From Polyporus tsugae (lineage: Eukaryota > Basidiomycota > Agaricomycetes > Polyporales > Polyporaceae), in assembly GCA_024305745.1 (NCBI GenBank), contig JAHRBS010000008.1, forward strand, positions 868,001 to 932,000: DNA of 64,000 bases, in the 5' to 3' direction. Of this stretch, positions 1 through 11,321 are shown one piece after another. Position 1 is the first letter of the stretch, and each line of letters starts with the position of its first letter. A model generated the notes under the pieces. That model did not search any database, was not told where the DNA came from, and saw only the letters and a program-made list of their open reading frames with translations. Position numbers and translations under genes: made by a program.

Positions 1-1286
1 TCCTCGTGCTCTTGTCCGGGGTCGACAAGTTCATCTACCCGGGCATCAAGCAGCTCGCGGACGTCCAGCTCGGCATCCACACCACCCACATGCTCCTCCC
101 CAAGGCGCGCGAACCTCAAGCGAACAGGCAGGACCAATACTTCTCGAGCGTCGCGCTCAAGGTGAACGCGAAGCTCGGCGGGGTGAACCACCAGCTCGAT
201 GCGGGTTCTATGTGCTGGCTCACCGTGCAGAAGACGATGGTGATGGGCATCGACGTCACGCACCCTAGCCCGAGTAGCGTCCCCGGCACCCCGAGCATCG
301 CTGCGGTCGTGGCGAGTGTCGACGACCGCTTTGTGCAGTTCCCCGCGAGCTTGGCGTTGCAGAAGCCGGACTGGAGCAAGGATAGCAAGGAGGTACGTCT
401 CGGCCCTCATGTTTTGCTGTGGCTGAGATTGTGATGAGAGCTGATTGCATCTTTGTTCAGATGGTCGAGGGTCTGACGCAGATGACGATGGAACGGCTCC
501 AGCTGTACAAGAGCAAGAACGACGGGAAGCTGCCGGAAAGGATCATTGTCTTCCGCGACGGCGTCTCGGAGGTCAGCGTGTTTTTGCATCGTTCCTATAC
601 GCTCATTCTCACTTGCACGTCTCTCCTTCGTAGACCCAGTATGCACAGGTCATCAAACATGAGCTCCCAAGTCTTCAGGCGGCGTTCAAGCAGATATCCC
701 CCAAGACACCGTACAAGCCCAAGCTGAGCATCATCGTCTGCGGGAAGCGGCATCACGCGCGCTTCTGGGCCCCCGACTCGGAGCACGCGACGAAGAACGG
801 CAACACTCGCCCCGGCACTGTCGTTGACAAGGGTATCACCGACGTCTACCTCTTCGACTTTTACCTTCAGGTGCGTGCGCGCGCCCTCAATTTTAACCTT
901 CAGTTCTGCATGTGTGCTCGGGCTAACGATGGCATGTTTTCGTCTCCCAGGCGCATAACGGACTACAGGGGCACGTCAAGGCTACGCACTACGTCGTCGT
1001 CTATGACGAGAACAAGCTCGACGCAGACACGGTCCAACAGGGCGTGCACACGGCAAGCTACCTGTACGCGCGCGCCACTAAGGCGGTCAGCCTCGTCCCC
1101 GCCGCGTACTACGCCGACATCGCGTGCGAGCGCGGGCGCGAGTACCTGAACGTGTTTATGAATCTCGACAGCCGTTCCTCTCAGGCCCGTTCGACTGTGA
1201 ACAGGGAGGAGACGTACCAGAACGCGGTGAGGATGTGGGGGAACGGCGTGCATGAGGACCTGAAGGACACTATGTTTTACATATAG
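1..1286 (+). CDS. Argonaute, PIWI domain (3' part; 5' end outside window)
   Basis: This is the C-terminal half of an Argonaute, the RNA-guided slicer of the RNAi pathway. Exons are about 1-392, 461-571, 634-870 and 951-1286; introns at 393-460, 572-633 and 871-950 all have GT..AG ends and keep frame. The order of motifs matches the PIWI domain: GIDVTHP (first catalytic Asp, near 250), a Glu in SKEMVEGL at the exon 1/2 junction, RDGVSE (second Asp), the KRHHARFW guide-pocket segment, FDFYLQAHNGLQG, and THYVVVYDE with the catalytic His. All four DEDH residues are therefore present and slicing should be possible. The protein ends LKDTMFYI, close to the hydrophobic C terminus usual in the family. 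The N, PAZ and MID parts lie upstream of the window. Identity as Argonaute is secure; which paralogue is not known. Confidence 0.95.
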
Positions 1287-2008
1287 GGGGCTGTGCCAGC
1301 TTTGTTTTGGTCTACGTATACGGACGATAGCATCTCACTCGGACGCAGATACCATCGTCGCCAATGTTGCTTCCTTGTCTCGGGATTCACTACTACCTCA
1401 TCGATTGTATTTGTGTTCTTTACAGTGTGAATTGCAAGGACTATGTAGTCTGCCATTGTACCAAGGGTCATTGTGTTCATACCAGGGGTGTGTGAGGAGG
1501 TCTGATGGTTGACCCCGAACGTTGGATGTTTAAATCAAGTGAATGGTCGTTCGTGGAGAACTAGGTAGTCTATGAGCGACTAGCAAAGCCTTGGGCATCG
1601 ACTTTCGAACTGCGACGGCACTTCCCGATGAGAAAACGTTGCTACGGCGTTCTTACGTCTTCCCCACCACCTCCTAAGACACTCTGTGTCCCTACAGTCA
1701 AGAACAGTCCCAACGTCAACGCCAACAAAGTATCTAGGCCAGTTGTACCCGCTATCTTCTTCAAGGTAAGTCTCGATGTCTCGACATATGTTGCTCCTTT
1801 CAAAGTTTCACGAAGGATCATCGATATCGATCAACTACTAGGTCATATTCCGATCTCAGGCTACAGAAAAAACCTCGGTGGTGTCGCGATCGACGGTACG
1901 GACAACGGGCCCAGTACAACTTCATGCCACTGTACTAACATGTTTTTTGTCATTTGAATTCCCAGTGCACCATACATCTGCCTCCTCCGCGCCCTCTCGC
2001 TCAGCAAT
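1287..2008. other. Intergenic region
   Basis: This is the 3' flank of the Argonaute gene and the 5' flank of the F-box-like gene. An open frame of 109 codons at 1628-1957 has no recognisable domain and I do not call it. I see nothing else. Confidence 0.5.
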
Positions 2009-3465
2009 ATGGTCGTGGTTCACCAGGATGTCTTGGAGGCCGTCTGCGAGGCTCTAGACAACTACTCCGATCTGCGATCTTTCTCCCTCATTTGCTCCCC
2101 CCTCCACCCGACGGCCGTCCGGTGTCTCCTCAGCCTGAAGCCTATCACTCTCACCGGCACAACGGTCCATGCGTTCCACCGCTTTGTGTTTGCCGACCCA
2201 GATGCACGTGGCCAACACATTCGTGGCATTGTGGCGGGTTCCTCAGCAGACTGGCGATCCAATATGATGTCTACTGTCGATGTCGCGACATGCTTCATTG
2301 AAATCCTCGAGCGTGCAACACATCTCAAGCACCTCACGCTCCGCAATTTGGGGGAATCATACCTCGGCGACACGAGGGTCATCCCTGCAATGGCTCGTCT
2401 CCCTACGTTAGTGGACCTGCGCATGCTGAAGTGCGGCCAGAGGCCTGGCGACGATTTCCTCAGAGCGAGTCGATCGCCCATACGGACTGTCCGGATACTG
2501 AGTCCCCTCTCCTCCCCCTTCGAGAGCCTGGCGAACTTTTCCTCTACCCTGCAGAGCATCGAGCAGTGGCAAATACACTTTAAGGACTTCGCAGTAGGCC
2601 CTCGGTTCCCTGCCGTACACTCACTCGCGGTCAATGTTCTCTGGGGAACTCCCCGTCTCAATGGCCTCCTTCGCACGTTCCCGTTTCTGAGCGGGACTCT
2701 CTCCTTCCCGTTCTTCCACTGGCCACCGTCTGAGGGCGTTGACCTACTTGCTCTCCGCAAGGCTAACAAGTGCGCGCAAGATGAGTTGGGTGAACACAGC
2801 TGGAAGAGGCTCGACTACGTCAACTGCTCGCCTACCCTCCTCTTTGCACTTAACCTCCAATGCCCCGTCCGGCATTTGGCGGTGTGTTGCTGGCAGGGCC
2901 TCCAACCATACTTCACCTCTGCGGCATTGCGGAGCACACATCCCCAGTGCCTCGAGTTATTCAATGTCAGACTACCAGAGGCAATATGCGAGCTCTCCGA
3001 CGACCTGTTCCCACCAGAGGCTCGGGCGACGATCACGCACCTTCTCCTTGTCATGGGATACAAACCTCGACCTGATTCCACCAGTATACCGCAAGAACCC
3101 TCTATCACGGTGTGGAAAAACGTTGTGGTTAGTGTTTACTACAGCTACGAAAGACAGTAATACTGAGAACGTGCTACTCCTCCGCTACGCAGGACAAGCT
3201 GTGCTCTGCCATAACAGCTCTGAACGGCCTCGTACATCTTCGCGTCGTCATCAAGTGCTCGATCCCTTCAAGCGCAAGGGATGTCGAAGATATGTCTGTG
3301 CGGACCCTGCGCCATGGCGGCAGAACTCTATACCGTCGCGCAGCGGAGGAATTCGCCGCGGCTGCTCCATCGTTGCGGAACATCATTTTCAAAAGCAGTA
3401 CCGTCCCGGAGATCTCATCTAGCCAGCAGGGACCTGTTGACTGTTGGCATATGGAAAACGGGTAG
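2009..3465 (+). CDS. F-box-like protein with LRR-type C-terminal region
   Basis: The predicted protein is 463 aa from two exons, 2009-3127 and 3193-3465. The 65-nt intron has donor GTTAGT, and the downstream exon continues in frame to a TAG at 3463-3465. The first 45 residues have the spacing of a degenerate basidiomycete F-box (VLEAVCEAL, then SLICSPLHPTAVRCLL). The rest is leucine-rich, with recurring LKHLTLRN- and LVDLRML-like strands and a late ITHLLLVMGY. F-box proteins act as substrate receptors of SCF ubiquitin ligases; here that role is inferred only from this pattern. It differs in sequence from the F-box family at 41-59 kb. The first in-frame ATG was taken as start. The gene itself is fairly certain; the F-box label is moderate. 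Confidence 0.7.
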
Positions 3466-3746
3466 AGAGTAGCGAGACACGAAGGGTCACCCGGCAGCGC
3501 GGCGGATGAAGCTTTCGCTAGTGGTGACTGGCAGGTAGATGCGCTCAGCGGTGATGAGACGACGTCAGTCTTGAGGAGGGAGGATTTGATTGACTCGAGA
3601 TCGAGACTGTCGATCTACAATATACAACGTGATTTTTATGACGACTTTTTCGCGGCTTGATTTTAGTCATACAATGGAGTAGTGTGTTGTTTGCTACAGG
3701 AGTTTCCAAAAATGCTAATGTTTGCACGATCTATGTACACCGAGTT

Positions 3747-5999
3747 TCATGGAGTGTAGCGGAAGTCATGGGCCTGTGTGAAGGAAGATGATTATGCGTT
3801 AATCCCAGATAGACTTGCGAGATTGGACCATGTCTATACCTTGTCAGCAAGCTCGGATACGTCTACTGGGGCTCCCGGAGTCGGTTTCCCGTATCGCTTA
3901 TCCCGACGTCGGTTTTCCGCCGTATAGTATATCTAAGTCGTACCGTTACTTTTACTTAGCTACCGTTCCTAAGCATGTGCAAGAACAATGACACTCACGG
4001 CGAGGACGCCCGCGACCAAGCCCGCAAGGAACTGCAACCCGCAAGTGACGGCGAACCCTTTCCTACCGCAGTCCCACCCCACACCGTTGAGCCCCTCTCC
4101 AACGAGATATGGCACCGAAATATAGGCGAAGACTCACACATAACGCGGCCCGTCTGTCATCGGGAACAGGTGCGAACCCAGTATGCTCCCGCAGTGCCCG
4201 ATGGACATGTACAGCGGCATGCCTGCCGCCTTCTTCGTCTCCGAGCCGAGGTTATGAGAGACTGTGCTAGCGAAAGGTCAAACAGTGGAGCATCGCGAGG
4301 GGGAGGGAGAGATTTCCACGCACACCATGTCAAGATCAGCGCGATGGTCGCAGACGTCCCCGCGGCAGTGCAGAAAGTAGCGAAGTAGCGAACGTGCTGG
4401 TTGGACGGAAACGCGAGAAGTAAACTGCCCAGAAAGAGAGCCATCAGCCTCTACATGACAATGTGAAAATGGACAGGGATTACGAACATATATCCGATAC
4501 CTGTCAGGACGCTAGCACCCGCAAGGAACACACCACGGCGCTGCAACCGGTCCGAAATGTACATGGTCGAGCAGAGAATCACAACGGCGACCGCGTACGG
4601 CGGGACTGTGAGTATCTGGGCGATCGCGTCGGCTACACAGCGCGCGTGAGCAAATACAAGCAAGACAATACTCGGGCGAAACCGATGCTTACTGAAGCCA
4701 AAGCTCGCGATGATGGTGGGCAAGAATCCTTGGATGCCAGCCAGTGCGCAGTTGCCCGCAAAGTATAGCACGCCAGCAGCGTACAACTGAAAACACAACA
4801 GCGTGCAACCATGAGCAGCGTGCGGAGACGCGCTCTGAAAGAACTTGTTGATCGCACCTTCCAGTCCCGGAACGCGATCGGTATGTGCTCTGGATCCCAT
4901 TCCCTCAAATTAGCACGATGACAATCATCAAGTCCGGAAATGCATCAGTGTACTTCTCTGCAGCATCCTCCCGACGTCCGCCCTTCCGCCCCTGTTCATC
5001 CGTTCCACGGCGATCTCGCGTTCCCGCTCTGTAAGAATCACCGTCTCCTCCGGCCGGTCCGGCAGCACGACCAGCGCGAGCACCCCGAGCAATATCGACG
5101 GGATGCCCTCCACGAGGAACAGCAACCGCCAGTTGGCAAGCGCCACATGGGCGTGCTGGACCGCAAACGCGATGAGGCCGCCGAACGCGCCCGCAACGGC
5201 GGAGAACATGAACCACGCGGCCATGCGGAGGCCGATCTCTTCTCGTGTATAGAACAGCGCTGATTGCCATGTATGAGGGTCGAGACACGCGGCCCAGGAT
5301 GTGTGCTGGGGATACTCACACAGATAGAGAGGGAAGGTAGGACTAAACCCTGCTTCGAACACGCCCAAGGCGAGGCGGGCGACGATGAGCCCAGGAAAGT
5401 CGAACACGGAGGCCTATGGCGCCGAACGCATCTGAGCAAACACTAAAGACTACTGCCGGTAAGAGCGACGTACCATGAGCGTCGAAGACAAGCCCCAGCC
5501 GATCACGGCACAGCCAATCCATATGCTTGGGGGATACAGCTTCGAAGCGATGAGAGCAGGCACCTGGCAGGTTACCTGTTCATGTGCATCATCATGTCGG
5601 GGATTTTATGGAAGAGTAGACAGAAATACGCACATACGAGAAGTAAAACGCGCTATTGGCCCAGTCGAAAAGGACCCCAGTGGGATCTCCGTGCAGGATG
5701 TCTTGCGGAAGCCCCTGCAGTCGCGCGTTGCCTAGGTTCGTCCTGTCAAGGACTGCAGCCATAATTTATGTCAATAATCAAGACGTCAACACAGGAAGCG
5801 ACTTGCCAGTGAAAAGATACATGACGGCCAGCATGGGCATGATACGCCGATCGAGCTTGCGCACCAGCTGCCTCTCTTCCACTCTCGAGGCCAAGGAGAC
5901 TCCACCCGGCTCGCTACTCAGGACATCGACGACCACCTCCTCAACCTGTACCTTCTCTTCCACATTGCGTGAATTGTGCCGAGTTTCCTGCCCAGACAT
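3747..5999 (-). CDS. MFS transporter, allantoate permease (DAL5/TNA1-like, ACS) family
   Basis: Thirteen exons give a 497-aa protein, the usual length for the anion:cation symporter family: 5807-5999, 5634-5752, 5474-5575, 5320-5413, 4954-5259, 4858-4889, 4693-4786, 4488-4632, 4324-4424, 4138-4261, 3999-4062, 3840-3932 and 3747-3773. The sum is 1494 nt and every junction keeps frame. Family landmarks are VLDRTNLGNARLQG after TM1, FYFSY, FPLYLSLFYTREEIGLRMA, the loop RDWK, GFLPTIIASFGF, LTVPPYAV, NLGSETKKAAGMPLY, and the tail ENRRRDKRYG...VDVSELADK. These proteins import carboxylates such as allantoate, nicotinate or pantothenate across the plasma membrane; the substrate here cannot be told. 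The first intron starts GCAAGT, a GC-AG intron; the last coding exon is only 27 nt. There are no stops or frameshifts. Confidence 0.93.
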
Positions 6000-8828
6000 G
6001 GTGGATTATACAGAGGGGGGATGCAGGTGTTGGCTCGAAGAAGGCGGAGGAGGGAGGCCGATGGACATGTTAGCCCACACGCCTATATATACACCACTTG
6101 TTTCGCCAGAGAAAGGAACACCGATCCTCTCGAGCTCGTCGGCCATAAATAAACGGTCGAAGGCGCACCTCAGATCGCGAGAAAAGCTAAATATGCGGTC
6201 ATTTGACTCCGGGTTCATGCGGAACGGGAGCCTGAATCACCGCTTGAAACCTTCGTCTTTCATTAAAGTCAGCAATATAACTTCGGCGTGGGCGATTCGA
6301 GAATTCACACTGGGGAAAAGAGGGATAAGCCAGAGTATAGGAAAGATCACAAGAGAGAAAGGCTCACCACTCGAGCAAACAAATCCTGCGCCGATCAGCA
6401 GACGGAAATAGAAGACCAGAGTTAGATGCGCACTTATGCTTAAAGCTCGCTTTGCAAACATCTCGATTAGACGTCGGTTGCAGCCATATGTAATCCGTCC
6501 TGGTTTCCTCCCAGCCCAGGGAACGGATTGTGCAAGGGCGCGCGCATAGTCCATGTGTGGGGTCCTGTGCAAGCGGTGCAGCGCATCGAGGATTGAATTA
6601 TACAGGTGCGAGGACCGGACCAGAACCGGTTCTCTCTAGCCAGCCAAAGCGACAGAGAGAGACTGATAGAATCAGAAATCGCACCATCCCAACCCGTCCC
6701 CATCATCATCCTCCTCCTCGCGACCACCTCCAGCACGACCCACTCCGTGTCCGCCTCTGAGTACGAGTTGGTCCACCTCACGCGCCCGTGTCACCGGCAG
6801 ATCGAGCTCCGGGGAGCGTCCGAGTTCCAGTTCAACAGATTGGGCGTAGGGCTGCGACTTGGATGCAGCATGAGGAGCAACCTCGCATTCGGTTGGGCGG
6901 GCGCCGGTGCCGCGAGAACGGAGCGGGGGATGCACCCCCGACCGCAGGACAGAGAGAGCAGAGAAAGAAGATGGACGTTCCAGACGCTGCGTCTTCGCGA
7001 GTTCAGAGGGAGCGGTTGTGGCTGGGGGGCAGCACCAGCATTTGGCATATCGACGAGAGGGTTGGCCGACCGTCAGTGGAAGAGGCCGAGGCCGAGGACG
7101 GGGACGAGCATCGGCGCGCTGGTGATCCACGCGGGGGTGGGTGATCTCGAACACTTCGCTGTCCTTCGTGTCGATCTTCAGGGTATGACCGGTCTTGTAC
7201 ACAGGCACAGATGCTTCCTAGTCCAATTTCTCAGACAAACATGGAGAGAGAGCGCGACCGTACTTGGCGATCGTCTTCGCACTATGTCGGGAGGTTGCGA
7301 CGGAAGTTGAAGGAGTCTAAGGCGGCGAGGACCTCGAGGAGATTGACAGGAAGCTCGAGGGGGATGTCGCGATGCTGGATGGTACATACTCGCGTCGAGA
7401 CCCGAGACCCTGCTCCACGCGTGAGATGAAGTCCTTGCGAGAGACTTCGCACTGAGCCGACGATGCTAGCATATATCTTGGAACGACTGTCCGATGCCGC
7501 CTGGAGATCATCAACGTGGTCTTAATCGAGTGCGAGGTCCAATTGGAGTGGACAAGTATCTACAACGATGAAATTGACACCCCAGTAGTATCCCCGAATC
7601 TAGATCACTCACCGAAGGAGAAACCGTCGACCCTACGCGCGGCCTCCAGTACCCACAGTACAAATCACCGCGGAAACCCCTCAAGAGCGAGCGGGAAGGC
7701 GAGCGGGAGGGCGCCAGACCAAGAGAGATCTTCTGCGAGGAACACAGACAGGGAAGGGCTGAGAAGGCGAGACCAGGGTGTATGCGACATGGCTGCCACT
7801 TGACTTGAAGACGAGGACCAGCGATTGTATAGGGATAGTGTGGTTACTGATAGGCTGTCGAGATAGGGATACCTCCCGCGCGACAGACCGAGCTAGATAT
7901 CAAGTGACCCGGACGGAGAGGCGACAGAGGGAGAAGGCGAGGGTCGGTTGGTCGTGGATGTTCTTCTTCAACTTGGGAGCAAAGACAGGCGCTCAGCCGC
8001 ATGGCGTTGTACATTGGCTTGCCGACGCCGTGCAGTACAGATGAACGCGATGTTGTGATCGCGTTGGCAAGTGCAATGGACGTGGACAAGGACTGCAAAC
8101 GTCTCGCAACATGTCATCCTCGAACTCGACAACACCCACTAGGGGAATATCATATCATCCACAGCGACGCAACACTACAAACCGTACAATCGGAAGGTGA
8201 TCATTTGCGCCGTAACCGGAAACAGAACATCGAGCGTTGGCAACCGCGGTTCGTACAGAGGGGAACTTCGATACTGTCGCATCGTGTATGCACACATCTG
8301 AGAGAGGGGGGGGAGGAGGGGAGTAACAAGCATAGCACGATATAAAGCACATCGTCATCGAGCACGCGACACGATCAAGAGACACCGACACCGACACAGA
8401 GTCACACGAAACATAATCTACACAAGACAAGATGTAAAAAGAAAACCGATTCCAAAGAGCCCATGCAGGTACGTCTCCGCAGGGAGCAGTCCTCCAGAGT
8501 GTCCAGACCTTCGAGTCCGACGACAACACTGGAGCCGCTCCCCGAGCGCGAAGACGCACCTGCCCGTTCCTCGTTCATCAGCGATATGACAGCCCTCACA
8601 GATGAATCCACCGCCAAAACGAGCGATCAGCGCGGTATTGCTGAGTGCTCGTGCGGGGCGACAGACTCGAGGGGTATCATAACGTTGCTGCGCGCGATCC
8701 GGCGGATGCCTGTGAGAGTCGAAGGCTACGTCAGCATGCGAATCAAGATACGGCGCATATGTAGGGGACAAGGGGAGATGATGAAGACGAGGCATTGGAT
8801 ACTCACCGCGAATCACACCCTGCACCTG
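6000..8828. other. Long intergenic region with no convincing gene
   Basis: This lies between the permease and a zinc-finger gene. There are several open frames up to 234 codons, but the overlapping frames on both strands are equally open and GC-rich, which suggests composition rather than coding. One stretch on the minus strand (about 7130-7300) reads protein-like (AKTIAKYG..., then KTGHTLKIDTKDSEVFEIT), but an in-frame TAG separates the two pieces and no flanking exons can be joined. It may be a decayed gene. A run of mixed GA-rich sequence lies at 8280-8420, upstream of 8460. Confidence 0.4.
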
Positions 8829-10051
8829 CTAGGCGTCGTGTTCGTCCTTCTTGACGACCTTCTGGCCCTTCGCGCCGTTGGCGGCGCCCTTGATATTGTT
8901 CATGTTCCGCGGCGATCCGAGGGTGGTGTGCGCAGATTGGTGGTGGCGCACGAGGTCGTGCTTCCTGCTGAACGCGCGCGAGCACCCGGGCTCCTTGCAG
9001 CAGTGGCTGCGCTTGCCGAGGTGAACGGTGTCGATATGAACTTTCAAGTTGTGGGTCCGAGCGTGCGCTAAAGGCGATGAGCGATGGCAAATCAGACCGG
9101 GAGAGAAAAGTGAGAGAGAACGGTGTACGCACCCGAATCGCAATCCGGGTAGGGACACGTGAAGCGCTTGGTGGTGTCCTGTCTGCGCGTCCTCTTCGGG
9201 GGCGCGTCGTTCCCGTTATTGGACTCGCCCGACGAGTAGTCGGAGTCTGCGTCGGAGTCGACGTGAGATCGTTTCTTTCGGGTGGTCCGGGTGGGCCTGG
9301 CTACCTCGTCGGCGAGAGCGACCTGGTGAGGCTCAGGGGAAGGTACTAGAGGAGGAGGAAGCGACGTGGGGCCCATGGCGATGAACGCGGACTCGTTCGC
9401 GTTCACCTCCACGCCAGTCGCGAGGCCTGGTACAACAGCGCCCGCAGCACCGACCTCGTGCTGCGACGGTTGTTGACCGGGCCAGTACTGACCCTGGCAG
9501 TAGTCGTAGCCGTTGTAATAGAAGTCCTGTTGAAGGAGAGCAAGGGACAGGTGGGAAGGCGGCACCGCAATCGCGGCCTCACACCGGAATGTGAAGCCGA
9601 AGTCGTCGAAGGGCGAGGGGGAAAACGCGACTGGCTGGTCGACCAGCGCGTCTCCAGCCGGGGGCAGCTTGAAGTCCGGCAAGAAGGAGGCGAAGGGAGA
9701 GTCGACGAACGTGGAGTCCGAGACGGGAGAGAGGGGCTGGTTGGTGGTGTCAGCAGTTGACGACGAGTCGTCGGTAAGTGCGGGGGAGAAGGGCAGAGTG
9801 GTGTTGAAGACCGATTGCCAATCGATCATAGGATCGAACTGGCAGACGAAGTCCAGTGGAGGCATCGCATCGTACGGATGCCCCAGGGCGTCGTCGATAT
9901 CTTGGTCGAAGGAGGAGATGGTCGCCGGCGCATCCTCGAGGCCGATGAGGGCCTGGTTGGATGTGCTGGGGCTCCCGGGAACTCCCACCCAGTCCGAAAA
10001 GGAGCTGGAAGGCGTCTCGGTGCCATAGGTGTAGAAAGTGCTGTGGTCCAT
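8829..10051 (-). CDS. C2H2 zinc-finger transcription factor, paralogue 1
   Basis: Exons 9133-10051 and 8829-9067 give 385 aa. The N-terminal 290 residues are low-complexity and rich in Ser, Pro, Asp and Phe, as in an activation domain (short acidic-aromatic pieces such as DFKLPPAGD). A basic patch TRKKRSH...PPKRTRRQ, a likely nuclear signal, precedes two C-terminal fingers. Finger 1 is CPYPDCDS then HARTHNLKVHIDTVH (C-x4-C-x12-H-x4-H). Finger 2 is CKEPGC then SRAFSRKHDLVRHHQSAH, with the same spacing. The only intron (9068-9132, phase 1) cuts finger 1 two residues after its second Cys. The same cut is seen in three other genes of this window. An in-frame ATG at 10189 exists; I prefer 10051, where the low-complexity activation-type sequence begins. 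Targets are unknown. Confidence 0.88.
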
Positions 10052-11321
10052 TGGTTGATATGGTTCGGTTGGACTTGGGCGATGGTGGAGGTGTGTCGAC
10101 TGTGGTCGAGGAGAGAGGAGACAAGGAGAGGTTGGGGGACGGACGCGTTGAGCGTGAGTACTTACTATCTCCCCCCAGCGCTGCCCCATCGGCGGCGATG
10201 CTACGGTAGGAAGCTTCTTTGCTTCTCTCGCGCCGTAGATTCCTTGTTTCTGTCGCCCTCGAGGCTGGTCCTGGGAGCGAACAGAGTTCTATCGACGCTC
10301 AAGTCCCTGAATATGCGCTGCGTCGCAGATCCTGAGCAGAACCCGTGCTGCCAGCGCGATAATCGACGGCAGATAGGGCTGGATAGCCCTCAGAATGAAT
10401 ATGAGTGGTATTCTGCGGTTGGTTCGAGCCCCGAAGCAGCGATAAGGAGCAGATGAAGCGTATGAGCCTTGAGGAGATGTTGAATGAGTTCAAGGTTGTC
10501 GTCACCGTCGTCGCGGAGTTCAACCAAATGCGGGGTTTTGCAAGACCGGGCGGCGCGCGGCCGATCAATGAGTCGATCGTCCGATCTCGGAAGGCAGTGC
10601 ATTCCTCGGGCCTTGGCGCTCAGTCGAGCTCGGACGAACGTTTGACTGCATGTCACCTACCGCCAGTGGCCAGCTTTACCACACACAGTGACACACTCCT
10701 ATAGTCGTATCATCGACATTCAGGGCCAAGAAGGGGGTTGCCAGTGTGGGGAAAGTGATTCTAGTACAACAATGACTCGCTTCGAGCTAGACAAGTACGT
10801 GTTTATCGTGCACGTCGCCTGCGCGCCGTCCAACGAGCATTGCCCAGCAGCAAAGATACAGGAGATTCAATAATACAAGGATGGGGAGGTTCATGCCACT
10901 TGGAGGATAGAGGTGTATCGTACGAATGATGCGTTCAACTTCACTGGCCCGGGGAGAGCTCCGTGGTCAGCAGTGACGGTACGGGGATCATCTCGATCAT
11001 CGGTTGGCAAGATCGGCCGCGGTCATAGATAGAAGAGGGACCAGGGTTGGCGGAAAGCATCTGTGCCTAAGGGCGAGCTTTTCGAGGGCGGTGGGGCGGG
11101 TAGGACTGGATTGCGGTGGGCAATGCATGATGACCTGCTATCATGATGCATCGAACTTGAACGGCGTGAAAGGTTTCATATTGTGTCGCGAGACGGACTG
11201 GAACAACGTGGGTGACCCTTAAAAGCTCAGCCGGGCGACAAGGAAGTGACTACGCATGCATGAGCTAACTCACCTCCGAATCAAACACTCTCCCCTCATT
11301 CTACTGGCATGCCCGTCGTGG
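10052..11321. other. Intergenic region
   Basis: This is the 5' flank of zinc-finger paralogue 1 and the 3' flank of the seven-helix gene. About 10320-10565 resembles 14330-14570 (see the repeat entry). Open frames here (up to 99 codons) overlap each other in several frames and carry no domain. Confidence 0.4.
10320..10565 (+). repeat. Diverged dispersed repeat, copy 1 (other copy about 14330-14570)
   Basis: Several blocks occur in the same order in both places: CAGATCCTGAGC, GCCAG(C/T)GCGAT, a GAAGCG...GAG block, and AATGCGGGGTT(T/G)TGCAAG. The alignment between blocks is poor and drawn by eye, so extent and identity are rough. Confidence 0.35.

Noticed and set aside
2062..2769. 235-codon frame antisense to the F-box-like gene
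   Set aside because: It is a shadow of the plus-strand coding frame, Arg-rich and without a domain.
6672..7208. 178-codon minus-strand frame, overlapped by a 234-codon plus-strand frame
   Set aside because: Both strands are open because of high GC. Only about 20 residues look protein-like; the remainder is Arg/Pro/Gly-rich.
10405..10440. GGTTCGAGCCC, resembling a tRNA B box
   Set aside because: There is no A box at the right distance and no cloverleaf can be folded.
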